64,000 nt of DNA from Brachionus manjavacas (lineage: Eukaryota; Rotifera; Eurotatoria; Ploima; Brachionidae), in NCBI GenBank assembly GCA_019054805.1, contig JAHQIY010000050.1, forward strand, positions 78,501-142,500, written 5' to 3'. Below are positions 29,001-40,900 of this stretch, in pieces. The notes under the pieces were generated by a model that was not told where the DNA came from, ran no database searches, and was given only the letters and a program-made list of their open reading frames with translations. The translations under genes and the position numbers were made by a program. How positions within the stretch are numbered: position 1 is the first letter of the stretch; the number at the start of each line of letters is the position of its first letter.

Positions 29001-31082
29001 TCCATTTTGTACTAATTTAATATATCTATCAATAACTAGATCTTTGAGGTCCTTGTCTGCTTTTCTAAATTGATCAAGCCAGTCAAAGTAAAGAAATAAC
29101 TCGTCCCAAAATTTGTCCAAATTTAGGTCGATTGCATTTATCTTTTCATCAAGTTCTTGTAACTCTGTCTTTTTATTCTCCATTTTTTCTATTAGGTTAT
29201 CATTTTTTATATTATTTTGCACAATTTTTATCTTGTTTTCGAATATTGAAAACTCATTTGATAATTTTTCTCGTTGTTTTCTAAATTTATTTAGCTCTCT
29301 TTTTTTGAATTTAATTAGACATTTTTCCAATATTGATAAATCTGTCATGAAATTTTCTTTTGACTCCAAAATTTTAATGAAAAATTTAATTGCGTCACTC
29401 TTTGGCTCAATTGTTTTTAATTGCAATTGTAATTCTTCTAAAATTTTATCAATTCTTTTTCTTTCACTTAAATCAGTTTCTTGTGAAGTAAGTCGATACG
29501 ATTTGTTTTCATTTATTTCAATATTTTTGTAAACATCTGACAATTTGAACATTTCTTTCATAGCATCAATTTTAATTTCGCTATTCTGGCCAAATAATTC
29601 ATTAAATTTTTCTTCAACCCATGTCTCCTCACTTTTTGAATTAAAATACCCAGGATTTGAATTTAATTTGTCATTATTTGACTTGACATCTTGAATGGAA
29701 TGGAATTTTTGAGTCTCAATTTTATCCAAAACTTTCTGAAAATTTTCTTTGAACATGTCTTTTTTAATTGTTAATATTTCGTAATCAATGTCTAAATTAA
29801 ACCAATTTTCAACAACTAGAATGGAAACACCAGAGTCATTAAATCTCATGTCATTTAATCTCTCTTTTATCAACTCCAGGGAGTTTGAATATTTTTCAGT
29901 GTAGTCACGGATTAGTAAAACCAATTTTAAACAGAATTTTAACTTATTTGTTTGCTTTAAACGTTCATAGAAATTTAATATAACATTTATTTCATATTTC
30001 GGCTCTCCAGTTTTTTCATCAAAGTCATCAATATTTGCATTCAAAATGTGCAGAGATGCATTTGCTAAAAGTGACTGGAACAAGTTTTCCATATTTAGGC
30101 CAGTTAGTTCACCATTAAAATCCGCAATAATCCAATTATTACTTGACTCTTCATTGCAAATTATGTCAATGCTGTTTTGTACAGGTGTATTATTGCGTAC
30201 TCCAAAAACTGAATTTTTATTTAGACCAGAGAACATGTAAGGAATAAGTGATGACTTTCCTTTGCGAATGCTTGATGAAGTTCCACTTATTATTGCCAAG
30301 GGTTTGCTTGTAAAACACAGCATATCTTTGAAAATTTCAAAATTTATCTTTTCTTTTAAACAATTGTTTTTGTGATCGTAAACCTCATACAAAAGTGGTA
30401 AAGGATAATCATTTTTGGATAAGAGATAGCCCAGTCTTGCCAATGATTGATATCCAACTGATTCTAAAATACAAATCACCAAATCTTTTTCAGTAATTAA
30501 TTCAAGGAGTTGTTTAGTTTTTGAATCAATGCTGGCATTGCAGTAAGCTATTTTAGATAGTTGTTTTATTATTGAATCAAATCGCTTGATTCTTTTCAAA
30601 TTGTCCAAAAGATATGGTTTGAGTTCAGACGGTAGTGATTTCCCATTTTTAAACCATTTAACCAAGTCTTCGGCATTTAATTCTTCAAGAATTATTTTGT
30701 TAAATTCAATTTCAAACTGATCAGGATTTGGACTTTTTAAACTCATCATTTTTTTAAGATCCAAAAATTTGGTAAATTGAGTTATTTCTACCGCTTCATT
30801 TATTTCTCCTATTTTAGGATTTTCAATCATAACCTGAATGTTCTCAGCTTTTTGGTTTGAATCTTCTCTTATGTTTTTTTCTTCTAATGACAATTGAGTA
30901 TTTTTATTTTCATTTATATCTTTTCTCACGTTTCGGGAAAGTTTGGCGTTGTTGCATTTTTTAAACGAAATACTTTTTTCAGAACAATCATTTTCAAATA
31001 TTTTTATAATTTCTGAAACTTTGTTTAATTTAATACTTTCGACAACATTATTTGACTCTTCTTTTTTCGAATTTCCAATCAT
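26025..31082 (-). CDS. Very large GTPase of the VLIG/URGCP type, 1,685 residues, single exon
   Basis: Residues 1-260 are a charged N-terminal part. Residues 266-279 (SGTSSSIRKGKSSL) fit the first, pseudo-GTPase-like region of this family. Residues 545-680 are coiled coil. The G domain starts with the P-loop GEQSSAKSS (732-740), then AGRCTIGIYMN (754-764), DTEG (777-780) and LRDQ (845-848), where GBP-like GTPases have Arg-Asp. Another coiled coil lies near 1,310-1,360. The C-terminus has a metal-binding-like block CPCCGSKCQNAKGHLGNH, then HILGGFYKW (1,530-1,560), typical of VLIG proteins. Family members are huge, are encoded by one exon, and are interferon-induced in vertebrates; their role in invertebrates is not settled. 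The Gly that normally precedes Lys-Ser in the P-loop is Ala (737), which may weaken nucleotide binding. The frame is fully open and the start is shared by three further copies. Confidence 0.85.
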   Translation of the reverse strand: MIGNSKKEESNNVVESIKLNKVSEIIKIFENDCSEKSISFKKCNNAKLSRNVRKDINENKNTQLSLEEKNIREDSNQKAENIQVMIENPKIGEINEAVEITQFTKFLDLKKMMSLKSPNPDQFEIEFNKIILEELNAEDLVKWFKNGKSLPSELKPYLLDNLKRIKRFDSIIKQLSKIAYCNASIDSKTKQLLELITEKDLVICILESVGYQSLARLGYLLSKNDYPLPLLYEVYDHKNNCLKEKINFEIFKDMLCFTSKPLAIISGTSSSIRKGKSSLIPYMFSGLNKNSVFGVRNNTPVQNSIDIICNEESSNNWIIADFNGELTGLNMENLFQSLLANASLHILNANIDDFDEKTGEPKYEINVILNFYERLKQTNKLKFCLKLVLLIRDYTEKYSNSLELIKERLNDMRFNDSGVSILVVENWFNLDIDYEILTIKKDMFKENFQKVLDKIETQKFHSIQDVKSNNDKLNSNPGYFNSKSEETWVEEKFNELFGQNSEIKIDAMKEMFKLSDVYKNIEINENKSYRLTSQETDLSERKRIDKILEELQLQLKTIEPKSDAIKFFIKILESKENFMTDLSILEKCLIKFKKRELNKFRKQREKLSNEFSIFENKIKIVQNNIKNDNLIEKMENKKTELQELDEKINAIDLNLDKFWDELFLYFDWLDQFRKADKDLKDLVIDRYIKLVQNGYSIHLLRGSPLSVKSNLLKEIMEKLENYKNIYVISVIGEQSSAKSSLLNSLFGCDFRTCAGRCTIGIYMNFVTYGDKTIVILDTEGLASVESSSKLFDNQMATMAVFSSHLIVINHKGEISSNLEKILGITFFAKIHLSNHSFKPLILFVLRDQIDRSESSINSQVSKVKEGLIKDSKFVGTSIDDVLNLDPKNLTLLSNAFSEDYCQKLNIKIKWRNKIFPDEVFELRKKLMQQIDLVDEDNVIKNFPDLYTNLSSHWETISKTGENIFNCKDLEEIKIRDEISAKSNNLLTKHRTELAKILDELINQIINIYRETKTFNESIEAQCKHDIERCVEERKEKVNQEFDSLTNVPYYPKPIVNEYRKRISYQFEWLKVISIQRLIENCIFLKNMSEYKNVNQKIIGEINDLLAKNIHYDNIDAFIRDIEKKFEKIDQENNIRLNSMIRSVDIKNIERMFYDISTLIVSQNKRLHGLENKIGLRDYFQNDFKKKINVENWYSAGIIKKLFNFFKSKDDMNNYLINKSFDLMQKFEKMFLLNGNLFQITNSFIYDIFQFLNSELSHPESMVIKCNLSFLKVFNLLIKHLLCLTIEKANELQQSNYRREKEKYEEEKKYIIKKSKEIYIMKRDQKKLGQTVANDFINKLIDYLIQIETLSITNTSKEILNRNFKTPNELVEFAFNLSFENSNYNNVYKYVIDVNRYCKEVCFENIKTDLEILTLKKKEEIKNLYCELFKFFLDCNLSTKISSCKVFFENLEEEAKEKNESLARLFNEKDSIIGTEINDFELFISGFKQSIGKFDQELNDKLKKFNNELDKRCKSEIIDFIENYIGCNSRCPCCGSKCQNAKGHLGNHRSQFHILGGFYKWSDKITNEIETNFCWEKGSFIESYFYIGDQEYKNCTKFLENEHPEWLSDIKENYSKYGKNPSNSGNIKFRNQIMRAWMNTRIPLLKQFNFINYKIVDKKYDKEWLFLEDAEKMLQENHAPKWNENI

Positions 31083-31145
31083 AGTTAACTAAATATTGGT
31101 AACTTGTAAATTTGAATCTTCTATTCTCTATTCTAAGTGTTATTT
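31083..31145 (-). promoter_or_regulatory. Shared 5' flank of the VLIG copies
   Basis: The bases before the start codon are the same in all copies (31,083-31,135; 35,253-35,305; 46,045-46,100 inverted; 51,555-51,610 altered) and lead straight into the 530-base satellite. It must contain the 5' UTR and perhaps the promoter, or the promoter is inside the satellite. No TATA box or initiator was singled out in this AT-rich DNA. Confidence 0.4.
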
Positions 31146-32135
31146 TTAAATGTTTTAAATTAGTAAAAAATAATTTTGTTTAAAAAATTCCATACAATTG
31201 TTATTGTATATCACCGTGGTAACCCCGTATCTCCAAGGTTTGATTTTTATAGATTTTTTTATTCGATAGTTAATTAATATTTATGGAAGGCATTAATATT
31301 TAAAAAAACAATGATTAATTACGCTATCAAACAAGATTCAGAAGCTTATTACTGTTATTGCAACAGTCAATTAATAATAATTTAAAGAAACTTTTAAGTT
31401 ACTATTTAAATATCATTTAGAAAAATAGTCTATATTCCAACTATTATCCTTTAACTGAAAATTAATTAGATTTTTTAACTTAAACTCTTTTTTTATTCAT
31501 TTATACTTAAGTAATTTGTTTTAAATGCTTCGAACTGAACATGAAGTCGGCTTAAAAATTATCTGAAATTTTAAATTAACATGGAATAAAAACAGAATTT
31601 CAATTTAGAAAAAAAAGTCTTCTGCTTATAAATAATAAAATATAAAAATTTAAAATTCCTATTCTTAGTGTTATTTTTAAATGTTTTAAATTAGTAAAAA
31701 ATAATTTTGTTTAAAAAATTCCATACAATTGTTATTGTTTATCACCGTGGTAACCCCGTATCTCCAAGGTTTGATTTTTTTAGATTTTTTATTCGATAGT
31801 TAATTAATATTTATGGAAGGCATTAATATTTAAAAAAACAATGATTAATTACGCTATCAAACAAGAACCAGAAGCTTATTACGGTTATTGCAACAGTCAA
31901 TTAATAATAATTTAAAGAAACTTTTAAGTTACTATTTTAATATCATTTAAAAAAATAGTCTATATTCCAACTATTATCCTTTAACTGAAAATTAATTAGA
32001 TTTTTTAACTTAAACTCTTTTTTTTATTCATTTATACTTAAGTAATTTGTTTTAAATGCTTCGAACTGAACATGAAGTCGGCTTAAAAATTATCTGAAAT
32101 TTTAAATTAACATGGAATAAAAACAGAATTTCAAT
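31130..32135 (+). repeat. 530-base satellite, block 1 (about 2 monomers, + orientation)
   Basis: Monomer landmarks: ATCACCGTGGTAACCCCGTA (GC-rich box), ATTACGCTATCAAACAAGA, and TGAACATGAAGTCGGCTTAA. Spacing between the same landmark in neighbouring monomers is 528-533 bases. The block joins the inverted block 2 within AATTTCAATTAATCATTG. Confidence 0.9.
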
Positions 32136-33198
32136 TAATCATTGTTTTTTTAAATATTAATGCCTTCCATAAATATTAATTAACTATCGAATAAAAAAAT
32201 CTAAAAAAATCAAACCTTGGAGATACGGGGTTACCACGGTGATAAACAATAACAATTGTATGGAATTTTTAAACAAAATTATTTTTTACTAATTTAAAAC
32301 ATTTAAAAATAACACTAAGAATAGGAATTTTAAATTTTTATATTTTATTATTTATAAGCAGAAGACTTTTTTCTAAATTGAAATTCTGTTTTTTATTCCA
32401 TGTTAATTTAAAATTTCAGATAATTTTTAAGCCGACTTCATGTTCAGTTCGAAGCATTTAAAACAAATTACTTAAGTATAAATGAATAAAAAAAAAAGAG
32501 TTTAAGTTAATAAATCTAATTAATTTTCAGTTAAAGGATAATAGTTGGAATATAGACTATTTTTTTAAATGATATTAAAATAGTAACTTAAAAGTTTCTT
32601 TAAATTATTATTAATTGACTGTTGCAATAACCGTAATAAGCTTCTGGTTCTTGTTTGATAGCGTAATTAATCATTGTTTTTTAAATATTAATGCCTTCCA
32701 TAAATATTAATTAACTATCGAATAAAAAATCTATAAAAATCAAACCTTGGAGATACGGGGTTACCACGGTGATAAACAATAACAATTGTATGGAATTTTT
32801 TAAACAAAATTATTTTTACTAATTTAAAACATTTAAAAATAACACTAAGAATAGGAATTTTAAATTTTTATATTTTATTATTTATAAGCAGAAGACTTTT
32901 TTTCTAAATTGAAATTCTGTTTTTATTCCATGTTAATTTAAAATTTCAGATAATTTTTAAGCCGACTTCATGTTCAGTTCGAAGCATTTAAAACAAATTA
33001 CTTAAGTATAAATGAATAAAAAAAAGAGTTTAAGTTAAAAAATCTAATTAATTTTCAGTTAAAGGATAATAGTTGGAATATAGACTATTTTTTTAAATGA
33101 TATTTAAATAGTAACTTAAAAGTTTCTTTAAATTATTATTAATTGACTGTTGCAATAACAGTAATAAGCTTCTGAATCTTGTTTGATAGCGTAATTAA
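32136..33198 (-). repeat. 530-base satellite, block 2 (2 monomers, - orientation)
   Basis: Same monomers as block 1 in reverse. It ends inside the monomer at TAATTAATCA, where it joins the truncated VLIG copy with a 4-base microhomology (ATCA). Confidence 0.9.
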
Positions 33199-35252
33199 TC
33201 AATAACTAGATCTTTGAGGTCCTTGTCTGCTTTTCTAAATTGATCAAGCCAGTCAAAGTAAAGAAATAACTCGTCCCAAAATTTGTCCAAATTTAGGTCG
33301 ATTGCATTTATCTTTTCATCAAGTTCTTGTAACTCTGTCTTTTTATTCTCCATTTTTTCTATTAGGTTATCATTTTTTATATTATTTTGCACAATTTTTA
33401 TCTTGTTTTCGAATATTGAAAACTCATTTGATAATTTTTCTCGTTGTTTTCTAAATTTATTTAGCTCTCTTTTTTTGAATTTAATTAGACATTTTTCCAA
33501 TATTGATAAATCTGTCATGAAATTTTCTTTTGACTCCAAAATTTTAATGAAAAATTTAATTGCGTCACTCTTTGGCTCAATTGTTTTTAATTGCAATTGT
33601 AATTCTTCTAAAATTTTATCAATTCTTTTTCTTTCACTTAAATCAGTTTCTTGTGAAGTAAGTCGATACGATTTGTTTTCATTTATTTCAATATTTTTGT
33701 AAACATCTGACAATTTGAACATTTCTTTCATAGCATCAATTTTAATTTCGCTATTCTGGCCAAATAATTCATTAAATTTTTCTTCAACCCATGTCTCCTC
33801 ACTTTTTGAATTAAAATACCCAGGATTTGAATTTAATTTGTCATTATTTGACTTGACATCTTGAATGGAATGGAATTTTTGAGTCTCAATTTTATCCAAA
33901 ACTTTCTGAAAATTTTCTTTGAACATGTCTTTTTTAATTGTTAATATTTCGTAATCAATGTCTAAATTAAACCAATTTTCAACAACTAGAATGGAAACAC
34001 CAGAGTCATTAAATCTCATGTCATTTAATCTCTCTTTTATCAACTCCAGGGAGTTTGAATATTTTTCAGTGTAGTCACGGATTAGTAAAACCAATTTTAA
34101 ACAGAATTTTAACTTATTTGTTTGCTTTAAACGTTCATAGAAATTTAATATAACATTTATTTCATATTTCGGCTCTCCAGTTTTTTCATCAAAGTCATCA
34201 ATATTTGCATTCAAAATGTGCAGAGATGCATTTGCTAAAAGTGACTGGAACAAGTTTTCCATATTTAGGCCAGTTAGTTCACCATTAAAATCCGCAATAA
34301 TCCAATTATTACTTGACTCTTCATTGCAAATTATGTCAATGCTGTTTTGTACAGGTGTATTATTGCGTACTCCAAAAACTGAATTTTTATTTAGACCAGA
34401 GAACATGTAAGGAATAAGTGATGACTTTCCTTTGCGAATGCTTGATGAAGTTCCACTTATTATTGCCAAGGGTTTGCTTGTAAAACACAGCATATCTTTG
34501 AAAATTTCAAAATTTATCTTTTCTTTTAAACAATTGTTTTTGTGATCGTAAACCTCATACAAAAGTGGTAAAGGATAATCATTTTTGGATAAGAGATAGC
34601 CCAGTCTTGCCAATGATTGATATCCAACTGATTCTAAAATACAAATCACCAAATCTTTTTCAGTAATTAATTCAAGGAGTTGTTTAGTTTTTGAATCAAT
34701 GCTGGCATTGCAGTAAGCTATTTTAGATAGTTGTTTTATTATTGAATCAAATCGCTTGATTCTTTTCAAATTGTCCAAAAGATATGGTTTGAGTTCAGAC
34801 GGTAGTGATTTCCCATTTTTAAACCATTTAACCAAGTCTTCGGCATTTAATTCTTCAAGAATTATTTTGTTAAATTCAATTTCAAACTGATCAGGATTTG
34901 GACTTTTTAAACTCATCATTTTTTTAAGATCCAAAAATTTGGTAAATTGAGTTATTTCTACCGCTTCATTTATTTCTCCTATTTTAGGATTTTCAATCAT
35001 AACCTGAATGTTCTCAGCTTTTTGGTTTGAATCTTCTCTTATGTTTTTTTCTTCTAATGACAATTGAGTATTTTTATTTTCATTTATATCTTTTCTCACG
35101 TTTCGGGAAAGTTTGGCGTTGTTGCATTTTTTAAACGAAATACTTTTTTCAGAACAATCATTTTCAAATATTTTTATAATTTCTGAAACTTTGTTTAATT
35201 TAATACTTTCGACAACATTATTTGACTCTTCTTTTTTCGAATTTCCAATCAT
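33195..35252 (-). pseudogene. VLIG copy 2, residues 1-685 only
   Basis: The 685-residue frame is identical to the N-terminal part of the gene at 26,025-31,082. It ends immediately after KDLKDLVID, where satellite begins, so the complete G domain, the second coiled coil and the zinc block are missing. The DNA identity also covers the 5' flank and the adjoining satellite, so the duplication is recent. A protein made from it would have the pseudo-GTPase region and first coiled coil only; interference with the full protein is conceivable but unproven. Confidence 0.85.
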
Positions 35253-35299
35253 AGTTAACTAAATATTGGTAACTTGTAAATTTGAATCTTCTATTCTCT

Positions 35300-37905
35300 A
35301 TTCTAAGTGTTATTTTTAAATGTTTTAAATTAGTAAAAAATAATTTTGTTTAAAAAATTCCATACAATTGTTATTGTATATCACCGTGGTAACCCCGTAT
35401 CTCCAAGGTTTGATTTTTATAGATTTTTTTATTCGATAGTTAATTAATATTTATGGAAGGCATTAATATTTAAAAAAACAATGATTAATTACGCTATCAA
35501 ACAAGATTCAGAAGCTTATTACTGTTATTGCAACAGTCAATTAATAATAATTTAAAGAAACTTTTAAGTTACTATTTAAATATCATTTAAAAAAATAGTC
35601 TATATTCCAACTATTATCCTTTAACTGAAAATTAATTAGATTTTTTAACTTAAACTCTTTTTTTTTTATTCATTTATACTTAAGTAATTTGTTTTAAATG
35701 CTTCGAACTGAACATGAAGTCGGCTTAAAAATTATCTGAAATTTTAAATTAACATGGAATAAAAACAGAATTTCAATTTAGAAAAAAAAGTCTTCTGCTT
35801 ATAAATAATAAAATATAAAAATTTAAAATTCCTATTCTTAGTGTTATTTTTAAATGTTTTAAATTAGTAAAAAATAATTTTGTTTAAAAAATTCCATACA
35901 ATTGTTATTGTTTATCACCGTGGTAACCCCGTATCTCCAAGGTTTGATTTTTTTAGATTTTTTTATTCGATAGTTAATTAATATTTATGGAAGGCATTAA
36001 TATTTAAAAAAACAATGATTAATTACGCTATCAAACAAGAACCAGAAGCTTATTACGGTTATTGCAACAGTCAATTAATAATAATTTAAAGAAACTTTTA
36101 AGTTACTATTTTAATATCATTTAAAAAAATAGTCTATATTCCAACTATTATCCTTTAACTGAAAATTAATTAGATTTTTTAACTTAAACTCTTTTTTTTA
36201 TTCATTTATACTTAAGTAATTTGTTTTAAATGCTTCGAACTGAACATGAAGTCGGCTTAAAAATTATCTGAAATTTTAAATTAACATGGAATAAAAACAG
36301 AATTTCAATTTAGAAAAAAAGTCTTCTGCTTATAAATAATAAAATATAAAAATTTAAAATTCCTATTCTTAGTGTTATTTTTAAATGTTTTAAATTAGTA
36401 AAAAATAATTTTGTTTAAAAAATTCCATACAATTGTTATTGTTTATCACCGTGGTAACCCCGTATCTCCAAGGTTTGATTTTTTTAGATTTTTTTATTCG
36501 ATAGTTAATTAATATTTATGGAAGGCATTAATATTTAAAAAAACAATGATTAATTACGCTATCAAACAAGAACCAGAAGCTTATTACGGTTATTGCAACA
36601 GTCAATTAATAATAATTTAAAGAAACTTTTAAGTTACTATTTTAATATCATTTAAAAAAATAGTCTATATTCCAACTATTATCCTTTAACTGAAAATTAA
36701 TTAGATTTATTAACTTAAACTCTTTTTTTTTTATTCATTTATACTTAAGTAATTTGTTTTAAATGCTTCGAACTGAACATGAAGTCGGCTTAAAAATTAT
36801 CTGAAATTTTAAATTAACATGGAATAAAAACAGAATTTCAATTTAGAAAAAAAAGTCTTCTGCTTATAAATAATAAAATATAAAAATTTAAAATTCCTAT
36901 TCTTAGTGTTATTTTTAAATGTTTTAAATTAGTAAAAAATAATTTTGTTTAAAAAATTCCATACAATTGTTATTGTTTATCACCGTGGTAACCCCGTATC
37001 TCCAAGGTTTGATTTTTTTAGATTTTTTTATTCGATAGTTAATTAATATTTATGGAAGGCATTAATATTTAAAAAAACAATGATTAATTACGCTATCAAA
37101 CAAGAACCAGAAGCTTATTACGGTTATTGCAACAGTCAATTAATAATAATTTAAAGAAACTTTTAAGTTACTATTTTAATATCATTTAAAAAAATAGTCT
37201 ATATTCCAACTATTATCCTTTAACTGAAAATTAATTAGATTTTTTAACTTAAACTCTTTTTTTTATTCATTTATACTTAAGTAATTTGTTTTAAATGCTT
37301 CGAACTGAACATGAAGTCGGCTTAAAAATTATCTGAAATTTTAAATTAACATGGAATAAAAACAGAATTTCAATTTAGAAAAAAAGTCTTCTGCTTATAA
37401 ATAATAAAATATAAAAATTTAAAATTCCTATTCTTAGTGTTATTTTTAAATGTTTTAAATTAGTAAAAAATAATTTTGTTTAAAAAATTCCATACAATTG
37501 TTATTGTTTATCACCGTGGTAACCCCGTATCTCCAAGGTTTGATTTTTATAGATTTTTTTATTCGATAGTTAATTAATATTTATGGAAGGCATTAATATT
37601 TAAAAAAACAATGATTAATTACGCTATCAAACAAGAACCAGAAGCTTATTACGGTTATTGCAACAGTCAATTAATAATAATTTAAAGAAACTTTTAAGTT
37701 ACTATTTTAATATCATTTAAAAAAATAGTCTATATTCCAACTATTATCCTTTAACTGAAAATTAATTAGATTTTTTAACTTAAACTCTTTTTTTTTTATT
37801 CATTTATACTTAAGTAATTTGTTTTAAATGCTTCGAACTGAACATGAAGTCGGCTTAAAAATTATCTGAAATTTTAAATTAACATGGAATAAAAACAGAA
37901 TTTCA
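35300..37905 (+). repeat. 530-base satellite, block 3 (about 5 monomers, + orientation)
   Basis: Starts at the VLIG copy 2 flank and ends at the inversion junction TTTCAATTAATCATTG, which is the same as that at 32,131. Monomers differ mainly in A and T runs and in a few positions such as ACTGTTATTG/ACGGTTATTG. Confidence 0.9.
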
Positions 37906-40900
37906 ATTAATCATTGTTTTTTTAAATATTAATGCCTTCCATAAATATTAATTAACTATCGAATAAAAAAATCTATAAAAATCAAACCTTGGAGATACGG
38001 GGTTACCACGGTGATAAACAATAACAATTGTATGGAATTTTTTAAACAAAATTATTTTTTACTAATTTAAAACATTTAAAAATAACACTAAGAATAGGAA
38101 TTTTAAATTTTTATATTTTATTATTTATAAGCAGAAGACTTTTTTCTAAATTGAAATTCTGTTTTTATTCCATGTTAATTTAAAATTTCAGATAATTTTT
38201 AAGCCGACTTCATGTTCAGTTCGAAGCATTTAAAACAAATTACTTAAGTATAAATGAATAAAAAAAAAAGAGTTTAAGTTAAAAAATCTAATTAATTTTC
38301 AGTTAAAGGATAATAGTTGGAATATAGACTATTTTTCTAAATGATATTAAAATAGTAACTTAAAAGTTTCTTTAAATTATTATTAATTGACTGTTGCAAT
38401 AACCGTAATAAGCTTCTGGTTCTTGTTTGATAGCGTAATTAATCATTGTTTTTTAAATATTAATGCCTTCCATAAATATTAATTAACTATCGAATAAAAA
38501 AATCTATAAAAATCAAACCTTGGAGATACGGGGTTACCACGGTGATAAACAATAACAATTGTATGGAATTTTTTAAACAAAATTATTTTTTACTAATTTA
38601 AAACATTTAAAAATAACACTAAGAATAGAATTTTAAATTTTTATATTTTATTATTTATAAGCAGAAGACTTTTTTTCTAAATTGAAATTCTGTTTTTATT
38701 CCATGTTAATTTAAAATTTCAGATAATTTTTAAGCCGACTTCATGTTCAGTTCGAAGCATTTAAAACAAATTACTTAAGTATAAATGAATAAAAAAAAGA
38801 GTTTAAGTTAAAAAATCTAATTAATTTTCAGTTAAAGGATAATAGTTGGAATATAGACTATTTTTTAAATGATATTTAAATAGTAACTTAAAAGTTTCTT
38901 TAAATTATTATTAATTGACTGTTGCAATAACCGTAATAAGCTTCTGGTTCTTGTTTGATAGCGTAATTAATCATTGTTTTTTTAAATATTAATGCCTTCC
39001 ATAAATATTAATTAACTATCGAATAAAAAAATCTATAAAAATCAAACCTTGGAGATACGGGGTTACCACGGTGATAAACAATAACAATTGTATGGAATTT
39101 TTTAAACAAAATTATTTTTTACTAATTTAAAACATTTAAAAATAACACTAAGAATAGGAATTTTAAATTTTTATATTTTATTATTTATAAGCAGAAGACT
39201 TTTTCTAAATTGAAATTCTGTCTTTATTCCATGTTAATTTAAAATTTCAGATAATTTTTAAGCCGACTTCATGTTCAGTTCGAAGCATTTAAAACAAATT
39301 ACTTAAGTATAAATGAATAAAAAAAAGAGTTTAAGTTAAAAAATCTAATTAATTTTCAGTTAAAGGATAATAGTTGGAATATAGACTATTTTTTTAAATG
39401 ATATTTAAATAGTAACTTAAAAGTTTCTTTAAATTATTATTAATTGACTGTTGCAATAACCGTAATAAGCTTCTGGTTCTTGTTTGATAGCGTAATTAAT
39501 CATTGTTTTTTTAAATATTAATGCCTTCCATAAATATTAATTAACTATCGAATAAAAAATCTATAAAAATCAAACCTTGGAGATACGGGGTTACCACGGT
39601 GATAAACAATAACAATTGTATGGAATTTTTTAAACAAAATTATTTTTTACTAATTTAAAACATTTAAAAATAACACTAAGAATAGGAATTTTAAATTTTT
39701 ATATTTTATTATTTATAAGCAGAAGACTTTTTTTTCTAAATTGAAATTCTGTTTTTATTCCATGTTAATTTAAAATTTCAGATAATTTTTAAGCCGACTT
39801 CATGTTCAGTTCGAAGCATTTAAAACAAATTACTTAAGTATAAATGAATAAAAAAAAAAGAGTTTAAGTTAAAAAATCTAATTAATTTTCAGTTAAAGGA
39901 TAATAGTTGGAATATAGACTATTTTTTAAATGATATTAAAATAGTAACTTAAAAGTTTCTTTAAATTATTATTAATTGACTGTTGCAATAACCGTAATAA
40001 GCTTCTGGTTCTTGTTTGATAGCGTAATTAATCATTGTTTTTTTAAATATTAATGCCTTCCATAAATATTAATTAACTATCGAATAAAAAAATCTAAAAA
40101 AATCAAACCTTGGAGATACGGGGTTACCACGGTGATAAACAATAACAATTGTATGGAATTTTTTAAACAAAATTATTTTTTACTAATTTAAAACATTTAA
40201 AAATAACACTAAGAATAGGAATTTTAAATTTTTATATTTTATTATTTATAAGCAGAAGACTTTTTTCTAAATTGAAATTCTGTTTTTATTCCATGTTAAT
40301 TTAAAATTTCAGATAATTTTTAAGCCGACTTCATGTTCAGTTCGAAGCATTTAAAACAAATTACTTAAGTATAAATGAATAAAAAAAAAGAGTTTAAGTT
40401 AAAAAATCTAATTAATTTTCAGTTAAAGGATAATAGTTGGAATATAGACTATTTTTCTAAATGATATTTAAAATAGTAACTTAAAAGTTTCTTTAAATTA
40501 TTATTAATTGACTGTTGCAATAACCGTAATAAGCTTCTGGTTCTTGTTTGATAGCGTAATTAATCATTGTTTTTTTAAATATTAATGCCTTCCATAAATA
40601 TTAATTAACTATCGAATAAAAAAATCTATAAAAATCAAACCTTGGAGATACGGGGTTACCACGGTGATAAACAATAACAATTGTATGGAATTTTTTAAAC
40701 AAAATTATTTTTACTAATTTAAAACAATTAAAAATAACACTAAGAATAGGAATTTTAAATTTTTATATTTTATTATTTATAAGCAGAAGACTTTTTTCTA
40801 AATTGAAATTCTGTTTTTATTCCATGTTAATTTAAAATTTCAGATAATTTTTAAGCCGACTTCATGTTCAGTTCGAAGCATTTAAAACAAATTACTTAAG

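Noticed and set aside
31200-31240. RNA polymerase III promoter (A/B boxes) in the satellite
   Set aside because: GGTTTGATTTTT after CCAAGG only weakly resembles a B box and the possible A box is too close; no tRNA or 5S-like structure was seen.
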